Assembly: GCA_015654925.1 (NCBI GenBank)
Contig: JAATFX010000085.1
Coordinates: 22,599 to 86,598, forward strand
Direction: 5' to 3'
DNA from: Enterobacterales bacterium
GTDB lineage: Bacteria > Pseudomonadota > Gammaproteobacteria > Enterobacterales > Enterobacteriaceae
Length of the DNA stretch: 64,000 nt
Both the position numbers and the translations under genes were made by a program. A model generated the notes under the pieces. The model had not been told where the DNA came from and searched no databases. It was given only the letters and a program-made list of their open reading frames with translations. Positions 36,610-45,423 of the stretch are shown here, in pieces (position 1 is the first letter of the stretch; each line of letters starts with the position of its first letter).

Positions 36610-37884
36610 ATGTTGCTAAAGAAAAAATTATTATGCTTATCAGGTTTGGTCATATTATCCGCCGCCATGGGGGCGCAAGCCAAAGAAGTGGTATTGCGCG
36701 CATTAATGGAAGATGTCCCGGAAACCCACATTATCGAACAAATGCTGCCGCAATTTGAAAAAGAAAGCGGAATAAAGGTTGAGTTTGAAAAAATCGGTTA
36801 TGGCGATATGCATGATAAGCTGGTCTCCCAGCTGATTGCGCCGCAAAGTTATTACAATCTGCTGGAAGTGGATTTCCTGTGGGCCGGCGAGTTTCCCGCC
36901 GCTAATTGGCTGACCGATCTCACGCCAATGGTGAAACAGTCAAAATTCGATACGCCGGCGTTTATACCTTCCACCGTTTCCTTACTTAATCACGATAAAG
37001 AAAAATTATATATCCTGCCTATGTATAACTATTCCATGGGCCTGATTTACCGCACGGATATATTGGCGGATAAAACATTACAGAAACAATATCAAGCCGA
37101 CGTAAATAAACCCCTGGCCCTGCCGCAGACGTTGGCGGATTACGTGACGCTGGCCAAATATATTAAACAAAAGCAGGGCATTGCCGGTGCGGCCATGCAA
37201 GGACAGCGGGGCGACCCCAATAGCATGGAGTTCTCTAATTATCTGTTTGCCGCCGGCGGCGACTATCTGGACGAGAATAATAAAGTGGTGCTAAACAGCC
37301 CGGCGGGTAAGCAGGCCCTGACATTATATGTCGATGCCATCAAGAATGCCGCCCAGGCCGGGGCGCTATCCGCTACGCTCGACGATACCATGCGCCTGAT
37401 GTGCAGCGGTAAAGCCTTTAGCATGATTACCTATTGGTGGATGCTGCCGCAGCTGGATAACGAGAAAGCATGCCCGGCGGTGGCTGGTAAGCTGGCGCTG
37501 GCCACGATGCCCGGCGGCCATGGTGAAAGCGGCGGCTGGGGCTGGGGTATTCCCAGTAACGTTTCGCCGGAGGAAAAACAGGCCGCCTGGATCTTTATCC
37601 AATGGGTGCAAAGTAAAAAAGTCGAAACCCAGCGGGCGCTTGAGGGGCATGCGCCGGTGCGCGCCGATGTGTATCAGGACCCTGAAGTTCTGGCTAAATT
37701 CCCCTACTACCAGACCGCGCAGCAGGTAGTGGCCAGCGGCAAATCCTTCCCGATCTTTACATATTCCGCCCAGTATGAGGATGTGCTCGGCACCCAGCTT
37801 TCCCAGGTGGCCGGCGGCAACGGGAGTATCGACGGCGCCCTGGCGGAATCGGCCACGCAGCTTGAAAAGCTGATGAAAAAGTGA
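36610..37884 (+). CDS. Carbohydrate ABC transporter substrate-binding protein (MalE/UgpB-type)
   Basis: 424 residues. The signal peptide KKKLLCLSGLVILSAAMGAQA is followed by a family-1 solute-binding fold: VVLRALMEDVPETHIIEQMLPQFEKESGIKVEFEKIGY, DFLWAGEFPAANWLTDL and a Trp/Gly-rich GHGESGGWGWGIPSN motif seen in sugar and polyol binders. AGGAGA lies upstream. Sorbitol and mannitol binders share this class, but the ligand here is not known. Confidence 0.91.
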   Translation: MLLKKKLLCLSGLVILSAAMGAQAKEVVLRALMEDVPETHIIEQMLPQFEKESGIKVEFEKIGYGDMHDKLVSQLIAPQSYYNLLEVDFLWAGEFPAANWLTDLTPMVKQSKFDTPAFIPSTVSLLNHDKEKLYILPMYNYSMGLIYRTDILADKTLQKQYQADVNKPLALPQTLADYVTLAKYIKQKQGIAGAAMQGQRGDPNSMEFSNYLFAAGGDYLDENNKVVLNSPAGKQALTLYVDAIKNAAQAGALSATLDDTMRLMCSGKAFSMITYWWMLPQLDNEKACPAVAGKLALATMPGGHGESGGWGWGIPSNVSPEEKQAAWIFIQWVQSKKVETQRALEGHAPVRADVYQDPEVLAKFPYYQTAQQVVASGKSFPIFTYSAQYEDVLGTQLSQVAGGNGSIDGALAESATQLEKLMKK

Positions 37885-37890
37885 TCGACG

Positions 37891-38811
37891 ATGCTGACTA
37901 AAACTTCCGCAACCCCTTTGCGGCAACTTAAACCCGGCGTCGCCGGGTTTGATCGGTTTCGTTTAACCGGCTGGGCGTTCGCCTCGCCGGGCTTACTGGC
38001 GCTGGCCATCGTGCTGGGTTTCCCGGTGATTTACGCGGTGGTGCTGGCGTTCTCCTCATTTACCCTGATGCGGCCGGCGCTGGCGCCATTCGCCGGCATC
38101 GATAACTTTGTCGCCGTACTGAGCGACGGGGCATTCTGGTCGGCCGCCTGGCTGACCATTAAATATTCCCTGATCACCGTCGCCGGGGAATTCGTGGTGG
38201 GGCTGGGGATCGCCCTGATGCTTAACCGGGTGGTCAGGACCCGGCCGCTCTATTTCGCGTTATTGACTATCCCGATGGCCATGTCGCCGGTCTGCGTGGG
38301 ACTTATCTGGCGCATGCTGCTGCAACCTAATCTCGGCATCATCAATCACCTGCTGGAATCCTGGGGCTGGCCGCGGGTGGACTGGCTGGGGAATCCCACC
38401 CTGGCGTTCTGGACCATGGCGTTTATCGATGTCTGGCAGCAAATGTCTTTTGTGATATTGATTCTGGCGGCCGGCCTGGCCGCGCTGCCCCGCGACCCCT
38501 ATGAAGCCGCGGAAATGGACGGGGCGGGACGCCTGCAGCAATTTTGGTATATTACCCTGCCGATGCTGCGGCCGGTGGCGGCCATTGCCGTGGTTATCCA
38601 GCTTATCAATGAACTGCGTACCTATGATTTACCGTATGTCCTGACCCGCGGCGGTCCCGGCACCGCCACCGAAGTGCTGAGCTTTTTTGCTTACCGCCGG
38701 GCTTTTCTCGGGCTATCGATCAATGAGGGATCGGCGGCCGCCCTGGCGCTATTGCTGATTGTGCTGGCCATGACGGTGGTATTTTTCGCCATGCTGGAAC
38801 GGCGCCGCTAG
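37891..38811 (+). CDS. Carbohydrate ABC transporter permease (MalF type)
   Basis: 306 residues with six membrane segments. The EAA loop is LAALPRDPYEAAEMDGAGRLQQFWYITLPMLRPVAAIAVV, and DLPYVLTRGGPGTATEVLSFFAYRRAF is typical of MalF-like subunits. It starts 6 bp after the binding protein and ends the operon, 17 bp from the convergent araE stop. Confidence 0.92.
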   Translation: MLTKTSATPLRQLKPGVAGFDRFRLTGWAFASPGLLALAIVLGFPVIYAVVLAFSSFTLMRPALAPFAGIDNFVAVLSDGAFWSAAWLTIKYSLITVAGEFVVGLGIALMLNRVVRTRPLYFALLTIPMAMSPVCVGLIWRMLLQPNLGIINHLLESWGWPRVDWLGNPTLAFWTMAFIDVWQQMSFVILILAAGLAALPRDPYEAAEMDGAGRLQQFWYITLPMLRPVAAIAVVIQLINELRTYDLPYVLTRGGPGTATEVLSFFAYRRAFLGLSINEGSAAALALLLIVLAMTVVFFAMLERRR

Positions 38812-38828
38812 GCCGCGTTTCGCGCTGG

Positions 38829-40253
38829 TTATTGCCCGATATCCCGCAGTTTTTTACCCGACATCAGGTTGTGCTCGATTTTTTCCAGCGTCATGTTTTT
38901 GGTTTCCGGCACCAGGATAAAAGTGATCGCCACAAAAGCAATATTCAACGCACTGTATAACCAGAAGGTGGCGGCGGCGCCGATATGGTTCATTAAGGTC
39001 AGGAAGGTGGCGCCGATAATCATATTGGCCACCCAGTTGGTGGTGGTGGAGCAGGTGATGCCGAAGTCGCGGCTTTTCAGCGGCTGGATTTCCGAGCATA
39101 AAATCCAGACCACCGGCGCGGCGCTCATGGCGTAGCCGGCAATACACATCATGGTCATCCCCAGCGATAAATATGAAATCCCGGCGGAATGGTTGCCGCT
39201 ATCGATGAGTTGCAGGCAAATCCCCAGCATCAACGTGCCGATGGCGATAACGCTAAAACCGATTTTCAGCGCGGGTTTCCGCCCGGCCTTATCCACCATG
39301 CCGATGGCGATAAAGGTGGCCAGCACAAAGGTCAGGCCCACGATCACCGTGGCCATCATTTGTTGATGGGTGGTGGTGAACCCCGCCAGGCTGAAGATTT
39401 TCGGCGCGTAATACATAATGATGTTCATCCCGGTAAACTGCTGCATGGCCTGTAATAACATGCCCAGGTACACCGCGCGGCGCACATTGCTATTGGTTTT
39501 GAATAATCCCCAGCCGTTTTGCTTTAATTTCAGGCTTTCACGGATATCGTTCAGCTCCTGCCGCGCCTTTTCCGAGGTATCGCGCAACATGCGCAGCACC
39601 TGTCCCGCTTCGATATGCCGTCCTTTGGATGCCAGCCAGCGCGGGCTGTTGGGCAGGAAGAATACCGCCGCCAGCAGGATAATCGCCGGTATGCACAGCA
39701 CGCCGAGCATGCCGCGCCAGTTGCCGCTGTAGCTAAAAGCGGTATCGGATAAAAACGCCAGCAGGATGCCCAGGGTCACCATTAATTGATACATGGCGAT
39801 CAGTTTGCCGCGCATGGATTCGCTGGCCATTTCCGACAGATAGAGCGGCGCGGTGTAGGAGGCGATGCCGATGGCAAATCCCAGCAATACCCGGCACAGC
39901 AATAATATTTCCGGCGACTGGGCCATGGCCGATCCCAGCGAACCGAAGATAAACAGCACCGCGCCGATCATCAGGCTATATTTACGTCCCAGGCGGGAAG
40001 AGAACCAGCCGTTGGCCAGCGCGCCCAGGGCGGCGCCGAGCATCATGCTGCTGACGATCCATTCCTGGAGCCGGCTGCTCAGGGAAAAATGTTCGGTAAT
40101 CAAGGGGAGCGCCCCGGCGATCACGCCGATATCCAACCCGAACAGCAAACCCGCCATGGCGGCGGCAAAAGAAATAAAAGCATTCATAAAACGCGCATTA
40201 CCGGCGGGGCCGGTTGCGGCGACGGAAAGTTTATATTCACCAGACAGTGACAT
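38829..40253 (-). CDS. araE: Arabinose/pentose-proton symporter, AraE-like
   Basis: 474 residues from the ATG at 40253, with GGAG upstream (a TTG twelve bases earlier is less likely). It is a major-facilitator sugar porter with 12 membrane segments: [20 protein letters not shown] in TM1, RLGRKYSLM between TM2 and TM3, [33 protein letters not shown] in TM7, and [13 protein letters not shown] at the end. Similarity to E. coli AraE is very close along the whole chain. It imports L-arabinose and probably D-xylose by proton symport. No ara genes are adjacent. Confidence 0.92.
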   Translation of the reverse strand: MSLSGEYKLSVAATGPAGNARFMNAFISFAAAMAGLLFGLDIGVIAGALPLITEHFSLSSRLQEWIVSSMMLGAALGALANGWFSSRLGRKYSLMIGAVLFIFGSLGSAMAQSPEILLLCRVLLGFAIGIASYTAPLYLSEMASESMRGKLIAMYQLMVTLGILLAFLSDTAFSYSGNWRGMLGVLCIPAIILLAAVFFLPNSPRWLASKGRHIEAGQVLRMLRDTSEKARQELNDIRESLKLKQNGWGLFKTNSNVRRAVYLGMLLQAMQQFTGMNIIMYYAPKIFSLAGFTTTHQQMMATVIVGLTFVLATFIAIGMVDKAGRKPALKIGFSVIAIGTLMLGICLQLIDSGNHSAGISYLSLGMTMMCIAGYAMSAAPVVWILCSEIQPLKSRDFGITCSTTTNWVANMIIGATFLTLMNHIGAAATFWLYSALNIAFVAITFILVPETKNMTLEKIEHNLMSGKKLRDIGQ

Positions 40254-40652
40254 GGTCGTCTCCAAACTGCTTGTTCATTGGCGATGTGCCGAATACGTCC
40301 CTACCATGGAACACATTGCTGGCTACCGTGAGACCCGGCCGGCTAAAGATATACACATTCCTGCTACTAAAACGGGTTTTGTGATACATGTATCACATTA
40401 TTCAGCTATTTTATCCCTACTAAAGGGACGTTGCGGCTGTATGGACGGTTGCCCTGTACTATCGAGGTTATTCCATCCGGTAGTCATGCGGTTGATAATC
40501 GGCCGCGCCGCGATGAGGTAGAATATGGCCTGCCGGGCAAGCTTTAAATGCCCCGGCCGAAGTGCTAGAGTGAATTAAATTGCAGGTATCCCCGTCAGCG
40601 GGCTGATTCAAAATCCGCGATTTTCCACATAAAAACATGGCGGTAGAGCAGT
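40254..40652. other. Divergent control region between araE and cbpA
   Basis: 399 bp without a gene. It holds the 18-bp palindrome listed separately and, near cbpA, an AT-rich stretch (40570-40640) that should include the cbpA promoter. No clear -35/-10 pair could be assigned. Confidence 0.4.
40380..40397. promoter_or_regulatory. Perfect 18-bp palindrome upstream of araE
   Basis: TGTGATACATGTATCACA is completely self-complementary and lies 127 bp before araE. Its TGTGA/TCACA arms are those of a CRP site, but the spacer is 8 rather than 6 bp, so it may be an operator for another factor or a poor CRP site. Confidence 0.55.
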
Positions 40653-41591
40653 ATGGACTTTAAAGACTATTATGCCGCATTGGGTGTCGATCCCTCTGCC
40701 GATGTGAAAACGATTAAAACCGCTTATCGGCGCCTGGCGCGCAAATACCATCCCGACGTCAGCACCGAATCCAATGCCGAAAGCAAATTCAAAGAGATCG
40801 CCGAGGCCTACGAGGTGCTCAAGGATAGCGCGCGCCGGGCGGAATATGACGATCTGCGCAAATACGGCCAGGGCGGGCGCTTCGAAGCGCCGCCCGGCTG
40901 GCAGCCGAGCGGACGCGCCGGCGCCGAAGCCTCCGGCGGTTTCCAGCAGCGCGATTATTCCGATTTTTTTGAATCGGTGTTCGGCGGCCAGTCCTCGGGA
41001 GGTCAGCGCGCACGGGCCGCTAGGCGCGGTCAAGACGTGGAAATCGAGGTGCCGATTTTCCTGGAGGAAACCCTTGAGGAGCACCAGCGCACCATCAGCT
41101 ACCAGCTTCCCGGCGCCGTCGAGCGCGGCCGCCAGGGGCCGCCGGTCAGCAAAACGCTGAAGGTAAAAGTGCCGGCCGGGGTCAGCGACGGCGATCGCAT
41201 TCGCGTCAAAGGGCAGGGCCCGGCGGGCAGCGGCGGCGGCGCCAATGGCGACCTGTATCTGGTCATTCGCATCGCGCCCCATCCGCTGTTCGATCTCGAC
41301 GGCAACAACCTGCTGGTGACCTTGCCGCTGGCGCCGTGGGAGGCAGCGCTGGGCGCCAAAGTCACCGTGCCGACGCTTACCGGCAAGATTACCCTCACCG
41401 TCCCGCCTAATAGCCAGACCGGCCAGCAGTTGCGCATTAAAGGCAAGGGGTTGGTGAATAAGCAGGGCAGCGGCGATTTATATGCCCTTATCAAAGTGGT
41501 GATGCCGCAGCAGGCTGACGAACCGGCCCGCGAGCTGTGGGCGCAACTCGCCACGCATTGTGCATTTAATCCTCGTGCGGAATGGGAGTAA
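40653..41591 (+). CDS. cbpA: Curved DNA-binding protein CbpA (DnaJ-class co-chaperone)
   Basis: 312 residues. The J domain spans about 1-70 with the HPD motif at 33-35, followed by a Gly-rich linker ([12 protein letters not shown] ... FESVFGGQ) and the two C-terminal beta domains ([23 protein letters not shown] and [20 protein letters not shown]). There is no zinc-finger domain, which separates CbpA from DnaJ. It works with DnaK and binds DNA in stationary phase. It is followed 6 bp later by its inhibitor cbpM. Confidence 0.95.
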   Translation: MDFKDYYAALGVDPSADVKTIKTAYRRLARKYHPDVSTESNAESKFKEIAEAYEVLKDSARRAEYDDLRKYGQGGRFEAPPGWQPSGRAGAEASGGFQQRDYSDFFESVFGGQSSGGQRARAARRGQDVEIEVPIFLEETLEEHQRTISYQLPGAVERGRQGPPVSKTLKVKVPAGVSDGDRIRVKGQGPAGSGGGANGDLYLVIRIAPHPLFDLDGNNLLVTLPLAPWEAALGAKVTVPTLTGKITLTVPPNSQTGQQLRIKGKGLVNKQGSGDLYALIKVVMPQQADEPARELWAQLATHCAFNPRAEWE

Positions 41592-41597
41592 TGGGTC

Positions 41598-41900
41598 ATG
41601 ACCGAAGTCAGGGTTACTCTGGAAATCACCGAAATTTGCCAGTCGGCCGCTATTTCCCGGGATGAGCTGTTTGAAGTCGTCGCGCTGGGCATCATCGCCC
41701 CGCGCGATAAGTCATCGGACGATTGGCGCTTCGAGCCCGCGGCGCTGTACGATTTGCAACGGGCGCAGCGCCTGCGGCAGGATCTGGAGATAGATTGGGC
41801 GGGCGTCGCCCTGGCGGTCAGCCTGCTTGATGAAATCAGGCGGCTTAAAACGGAAAATCGCCAACTGCTCCAGCGGCTGGATCGTTTTATCCTCAAATAG
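41598..41900 (+). CDS. cbpM: Chaperone modulator CbpM
   Basis: 100 residues. A MerR-like fold is suggested by VTLEITEICQSAAISRDELFEVVALGIIAP, followed by [39 protein letters not shown] and a C-terminal coiled coil (RRLKTENRQLLQRLDRFI). Size and content match CbpM, which binds the CbpA J domain and blocks its co-chaperone and DNA-binding activity. It forms an operon with cbpA. Confidence 0.95.
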   Translation: MTEVRVTLEITEICQSAAISRDELFEVVALGIIAPRDKSSDDWRFEPAALYDLQRAQRLRQDLEIDWAGVALAVSLLDEIRRLKTENRQLLQRLDRFILK

Positions 41901-42021
41901 CGGGCGGGTTGCCCATCTTTTGCCAGGCGTCGATTACCCGCCGTCGATGCCGTTTTGCCCGCCGCAGCGTTTTCGCCATCGTCTCGGCCCGGCCATGCCC
42001 CGCGCATTGGCCGGTCTGCAT
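41893..42021 (-). CDS. Possible small basic protein, unrecognised
   Basis: A 42-codon reverse-strand ORF (start MQTGQCAGHG, end KMGNPPAI) has a purine-rich GAGGAAGAGGAT before its ATG at 42021 and overlaps the last bases of cbpM. Its centre is Arg/Lys-rich (KTLRRAKRHRRR). It lies in the 243-bp gap between cbpM and the glycosyltransferase gene. No family is recognised and it could be fortuitous. Confidence 0.25.
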   Translation of the reverse strand: MQTGQCAGHGRAETMAKTLRRAKRHRRRVIDAWQKMGNPPAI

Positions 42022-42143
42022 ATCCTCTTCCTCTTCCGTTGCAATGAACGTGTTAAGCAAGCCGGTGTCATATCTGCGGCTGGCCGGCATTTTGGCCCAC
42101 GGCGCCGCGCGCCAAACCGCATTTTAACGTACGGAGAGGGTGA

Positions 42144-43163
42144 ATGAGAGCCTTAGTGATATGCCGGGATAATATCGGGGATACGCTGCTGACGACGCCG
42201 CTGATTCACGCATTGGCCACCCAGGGCCACTATCGGGTGGACGTCGTCGCCAACAGCTATAACGCCGCGGTGCTCGCGCTGAATCCGGATGTCGCCACGG
42301 TATTTATTTATAAAAAAATTCACCACCGCGCCGCGGGGGAATCCCGGCTGGCCGTGATTGCGCAGCGGCTGAAGGTTATGTGGCGCATCAGGCGCACGGA
42401 CTATGACGTGGCCGTGATCGCCAAAAGCCGCTGGGATCGGCGGGTGTTGAAATGGGGCACGCTATCGGGCGCGCGCAGGATTCTGGCCCTCGGCGACCAA
42501 TCCCATCCGGCGATCACCGATTTGGTGACCCCTCCCGCCGGCGGGGAGCATTTGGTCAGCCGTTTTCACCGCATGCTGGCCCGGCTGGGCATCCACGGCG
42601 CCGCCGGCCCGTTAGTGTTGAATGCCGCGCCGGCGCAGGCCCTCGCCCTGTCCCGGCGTTACGGCATCGATGACCGGCTGCCCGCTATCGGCCTGCAAAT
42701 CAGCGCCCGCCGGGTATTGCAGCGCTGGCCCGAGGCCGATTTCGTAGCCCTGGCGCGCACGATCGCGGCCGCGGGTCCTTGCCAGATTATCCTGCTGTGG
42801 TCGCCCGGAACCGCGGACAATCCAGCCCATCCCGGCGATGATGAGCTGGCCGCCAGGATCATCGCCGCCTGTGATTTACCCAACCTGATACCCATCGCGA
42901 CCCAATCGCTGGATGAACTGATCGCGGCCATGCAGCTTTGCGATCGCGTGGTGACCAGCGATGGTGGGGCCATGCATATCGCGGCAGGATTGGGAAAAGG
43001 AATAGTCGCGCTGTTCGGTGACAGCGATCCCGTGTGCTGGTCGCCATGGCAGGTGGAGCATCGGATATTGCATGCGGCGGATAATAACGTGGCGTCAATT
43101 ACGCCGACGCAGGTATATAAGGCATTGCTCCAGCTGGCGCCCGGTCTGACGCGGCGGGGTTAA
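42144..43163 (+). CDS. Glycosyltransferase family 9 (heptosyltransferase-like)
   Basis: 339 residues. ALVICRDNIGDTLLTTPLIHAL is the N-terminal GT9 motif, VDVVANSYNAAVLALNPDV continues the first Rossmann domain, and CDRVVTSDGGAMHIAAGLGKGIVALFGDSDP is the nucleotide-sugar (ADP-heptose type) site in the second. It probably adds a sugar to lipopolysaccharide core at the inner membrane. GGAGAGGG lies upstream. Its stop shares TTAA with that of the convergent DUF1493 gene. Confidence 0.88.
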   Translation: MRALVICRDNIGDTLLTTPLIHALATQGHYRVDVVANSYNAAVLALNPDVATVFIYKKIHHRAAGESRLAVIAQRLKVMWRIRRTDYDVAVIAKSRWDRRVLKWGTLSGARRILALGDQSHPAITDLVTPPAGGEHLVSRFHRMLARLGIHGAAGPLVLNAAPAQALALSRRYGIDDRLPAIGLQISARRVLQRWPEADFVALARTIAAAGPCQIILLWSPGTADNPAHPGDDELAARIIAACDLPNLIPIATQSLDELIAAMQLCDRVVTSDGGAMHIAAGLGKGIVALFGDSDPVCWSPWQVEHRILHAADNNVASITPTQVYKALLQLAPGLTRRG

Positions 43164-43558
43164 TCCGGCTGCGGCCAGCGACCGGCGGCGCCGGCGGTAA
43201 TCAGCATGCCGACGGTCAGCGGCCTGGGCGCCGCGCCCGCGACGCCCAGGCCGGTAAACCACCCCCACTGCCTGACGATTTTTAACGATAGCTGGCTGGG
43301 CGGCTCGGGAAAATAGGCCAAATGGTCGTAGCCGCCGGCGTCCACCTGAAACAGCAAAAAGAAGTCATTCATCAGATAGTCGAATTCGTCCCAGGGCATA
43401 TGCAGATCGTCACGCAGGGAAAATGTCAGTGAGAGCGGCGTTCGCCGTCCCCAGATATCCGGGTGGCGACAGGGCGAAATAAAATCAAACACCCGCTGTT
43501 GCAGATCGTGACGCCGCTGCGGGTCGTGGTGCGGCGCGGATCTCATGGCAACCATCAT
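43160..43558 (-). CDS. DUF1493-family protein
   Basis: 132 residues. LQQRVFDFISPCRH, TFSLRDDLHMPWDEFDYLMNDFFLLFQVDAGGYDHLAYFPEPP is the conserved core of DUF1493, a small cytoplasmic family of enterobacteria with an acyl-carrier-like pattern but unknown function. Its ATG overlaps the stop of the upstream GT9 gene (ATGA), so translation is probably coupled. The C-terminus (LTVGMLITAGAAGRW) is less conserved. Confidence 0.75.
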   Translation of the reverse strand: MMVAMRSAPHHDPQRRHDLQQRVFDFISPCRHPDIWGRRTPLSLTFSLRDDLHMPWDEFDYLMNDFFLLFQVDAGGYDHLAYFPEPPSQLSLKIVRQWGWFTGLGVAGAAPRPLTVGMLITAGAAGRWPQPD

Positions 43559-44670
43559 ACGGCGCGCCTCAGAAGCGTTTGGCCCTGGCGCAACCCGTCG
43601 CGCACCGCGCCGAATACTTCATCCGGGGTAATGGCCGCCATGGGCAGCGGGCTGCGCGCCAACTCCGGCGACAGGCTGGCGAGGGGTTTATAAAATACGT
43701 GGTGCAGATGTTGGTCCTGGTAAGGGCCGGTATATAACGGATTGGCGGTCACGAACAGGCTCACCGTCCTGACCTGCTGTGCGATGGCCAGATGCAGCGG
43801 CCCGGTATCGCCGGTAACCAGTATATCGAAGGTCATTATCGCCGCGGCCAGCTGTTTGAGCGTGGTCTGGCCGACCAGGGACACCACCCGGCGCTGGTGC
43901 GGTGCGGATACCTGCGCCATAAATTCGTCAACCAGGCGCTGCTCGTTTTTGCCGCCGATCAGCACTACCTCGATCGCCGGCTCGGCGAGCATCAGTTTAC
44001 CGCATAACGCGGCAAAATTTTCCAGCGGCCAGCGCCTGCAATCCCGGGAGGCGCCCATTTGAAAACCGATACGAATTTTGGACGCATCTCTTGGTCCCGG
44101 TACGATGGTCACCGGAATTTGCATCCGCTTTTGCGTGTCATCACAGCCTAATGACTTTAATAATTCAAGCTTGCGCTGGACGGTATGCCCTTCAAAAGCG
44201 GACGAATAGGCGGTGAGCCAAGCGTCAAGGGCTACGCTTTCTTTACCATAATGGTCGCGATAAATATAGCGGCAATCCGCCAGGACGGCGCTCAGGATAT
44301 CATAAGGGAAATAGGAGTGAAGAATTACCGCCATTTGCGGACGCAGGCGCCTTAACTTAAAAATAAAATATACAATATTATTAAACTTATTGTTCCAATA
44401 CAAAATGTCATCAAATAACGCGCTGTCATGTACCAGGTCCCGGTTCTTCGGGCTGGAGACCAATATCAGGCGCGCCTTGGGGAACCGCGCTTTCAGCGCA
44501 ATGATGGCGGGAGTATTAAGTATCAGATCGCCCAGGGCGGTGGTGGAATAGATGGCAATGCAATTAATAGCGTCCTTATTAAAATCATCCCCTCTGCCTT
44601 TGGCATAACCGCTAAAAAATGCATACCAGGTGAGAATTTTATTGATGATATTGATTTTATTTTTTTTCAT
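43555..44670 (-). CDS. Glycosyltransferase family 9 (heptosyltransferase-like)
   Basis: 371 residues. INCIAIYSTTALGDLILNTPAIIALKARFPKARLILVSS is the N-terminal GT9 region, IRIGFQMGASRDCRRWPLENFAAL starts the second domain, and FDILVTGDTGPLHLAIAQQVRTVSLF is the ADP-heptose-type donor site. The first 100 codons are visibly AT-richer than neighbouring genes. It is unlike the GT9 at 42144 in sequence. The pair face each other with the DUF1493 gene between them and probably modify lipopolysaccharide. Confidence 0.88.
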   Translation of the reverse strand: MKKNKINIINKILTWYAFFSGYAKGRGDDFNKDAINCIAIYSTTALGDLILNTPAIIALKARFPKARLILVSSPKNRDLVHDSALFDDILYWNNKFNNIVYFIFKLRRLRPQMAVILHSYFPYDILSAVLADCRYIYRDHYGKESVALDAWLTAYSSAFEGHTVQRKLELLKSLGCDDTQKRMQIPVTIVPGPRDASKIRIGFQMGASRDCRRWPLENFAALCGKLMLAEPAIEVVLIGGKNEQRLVDEFMAQVSAPHQRRVVSLVGQTTLKQLAAAIMTFDILVTGDTGPLHLAIAQQVRTVSLFVTANPLYTGPYQDQHLHHVFYKPLASLSPELARSPLPMAAITPDEVFGAVRDGLRQGQTLLRRAV

Positions 44671-45093
44671 AAGCGTTTTTTCCCAAGTGATAACCAGAAT
44701 ATTACCATGTCGGTATAAATAAATATGCGAATTTATCGGCAGGTTACCGTTAATTTCGTAAGAAGCCGTTTCGGTTAAAATGCTAACTATACTTAATAAA
44801 ACTTAACTATTTGCACGCGATATTTATTCAATTAATTATTGAACTTTTTATATAAACAGCAATAACAGATAAAGGTTAAATATATGTTGATTATTTGTCG
44901 GGTATTTTCTGTTATTGGCGGGTTCTGAACGAGTATATTGGCATAAAGAACGCTGCGGTAGGGAAAAATACCCTCGCTTAGCATTATTTTGCTCCTCGGC
45001 GACCCCTCGTTGATCTCCATGCACAGATGCCACTGCGTCACACCTGCGCGGTCAGCGCGCAACCGGGTTGACGCATATGACCCCGGGGTTAAC

Positions 45094-45140
45094 AAAAAGT
45101 GTGATATAACCCCATTTTTTGGAGGTGCATCACACTTTTT
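45094..45140. repeat. 12-bp perfect inverted repeat with 23-bp spacer
   Basis: AAAAAGTGTGAT (45094-45105) and ATCACACTTTTT (45129-45140) are exact complements. The GTGTGAT arms resemble CRP half-sites but the spacing does not fit one CRP dimer. TGTGATCTATCTC follows at 45143-45155. Confidence 0.6.
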
Positions 45141-45201
45141 ATGTGATCTATCTCTAATTTCTTGCCTTTTGGGGCTGCTGGCAGGACTATCCCCATCGGT
45201 A

Positions 45202-45217
45202 ACGTTACCGGTAACAT
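45202..45217. promoter_or_regulatory. GntR-type operator upstream of gntU
   Basis: ACGTTACCGGTAACAT matches the GntR/IdnR operator ATGTTACCGGTAACAT of E. coli gluconate genes with one difference, and its core GTTACCGGTAAC is perfectly palindromic. It lies 203 bp before gntU. Confidence 0.7.
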
Positions 45218-45318
45218 TTTTTATGCGCTGGTTGGGAATACCCGCTTACGGTGGAATATGATTGCCGCCCCCTTGGGGGAAGATGGTGCATAAAGTTTTA
45301 TTATAACGGGAGTGATTA

Positions 45319-45423
45319 GTGAATAAATTGAGATTGAATGCACCATTGGAGGGGATGTCGCTTAATATCATCATGAGCGTAGCCTCGGTTGCCTTGCGCC
45401 GTGCCGTGGACGGGCAATTATGA
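45319..45423 (+). pseudogene. 34-codon ORF coupled to gntU, possible gntK relic
   Basis: A GTG at 45319, six bases after GGGAG, opens a 34-codon frame whose TGA overlaps the gntU ATG (ATGA), as a translationally coupled upstream gene would. The segment LNAPLEGMSLNIIMSV recalls the C-terminal PLEGVVASTI of gluconokinase GntK, which precedes gntU in E. coli. The kinase P-loop and all other GntK sequence are absent. I read it as what remains after an internal deletion, but the match is short and a purposeful mini-ORF is possible. Confidence 0.4.

Larger units (their letters stand above)
44671..45318. other. AT-rich intergenic region with gntU control elements
   Basis: 648 bp. The first 300 bp are AT-rich and show no convincing gene; overlapping ORFs on both strands (44832-45095 and 44989-45261) lack recognisable content. 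The right half holds a 12-bp inverted repeat (45094-45140) and a GntR-type operator (45202-45217). Confidence 0.45.

Noticed and set aside
40380..40397. CRP site upstream of araE
   Set aside because: The arms TGTGA/TCACA are right but the spacer is 8 bp, not 6, so a standard CRP call is not supported.
44832..45261. Overlapping ORFs of 87 and 90 codons on opposite strands
   Set aside because: Neither has a recognisable domain or good start signal; the region is better explained as AT-rich control DNA.
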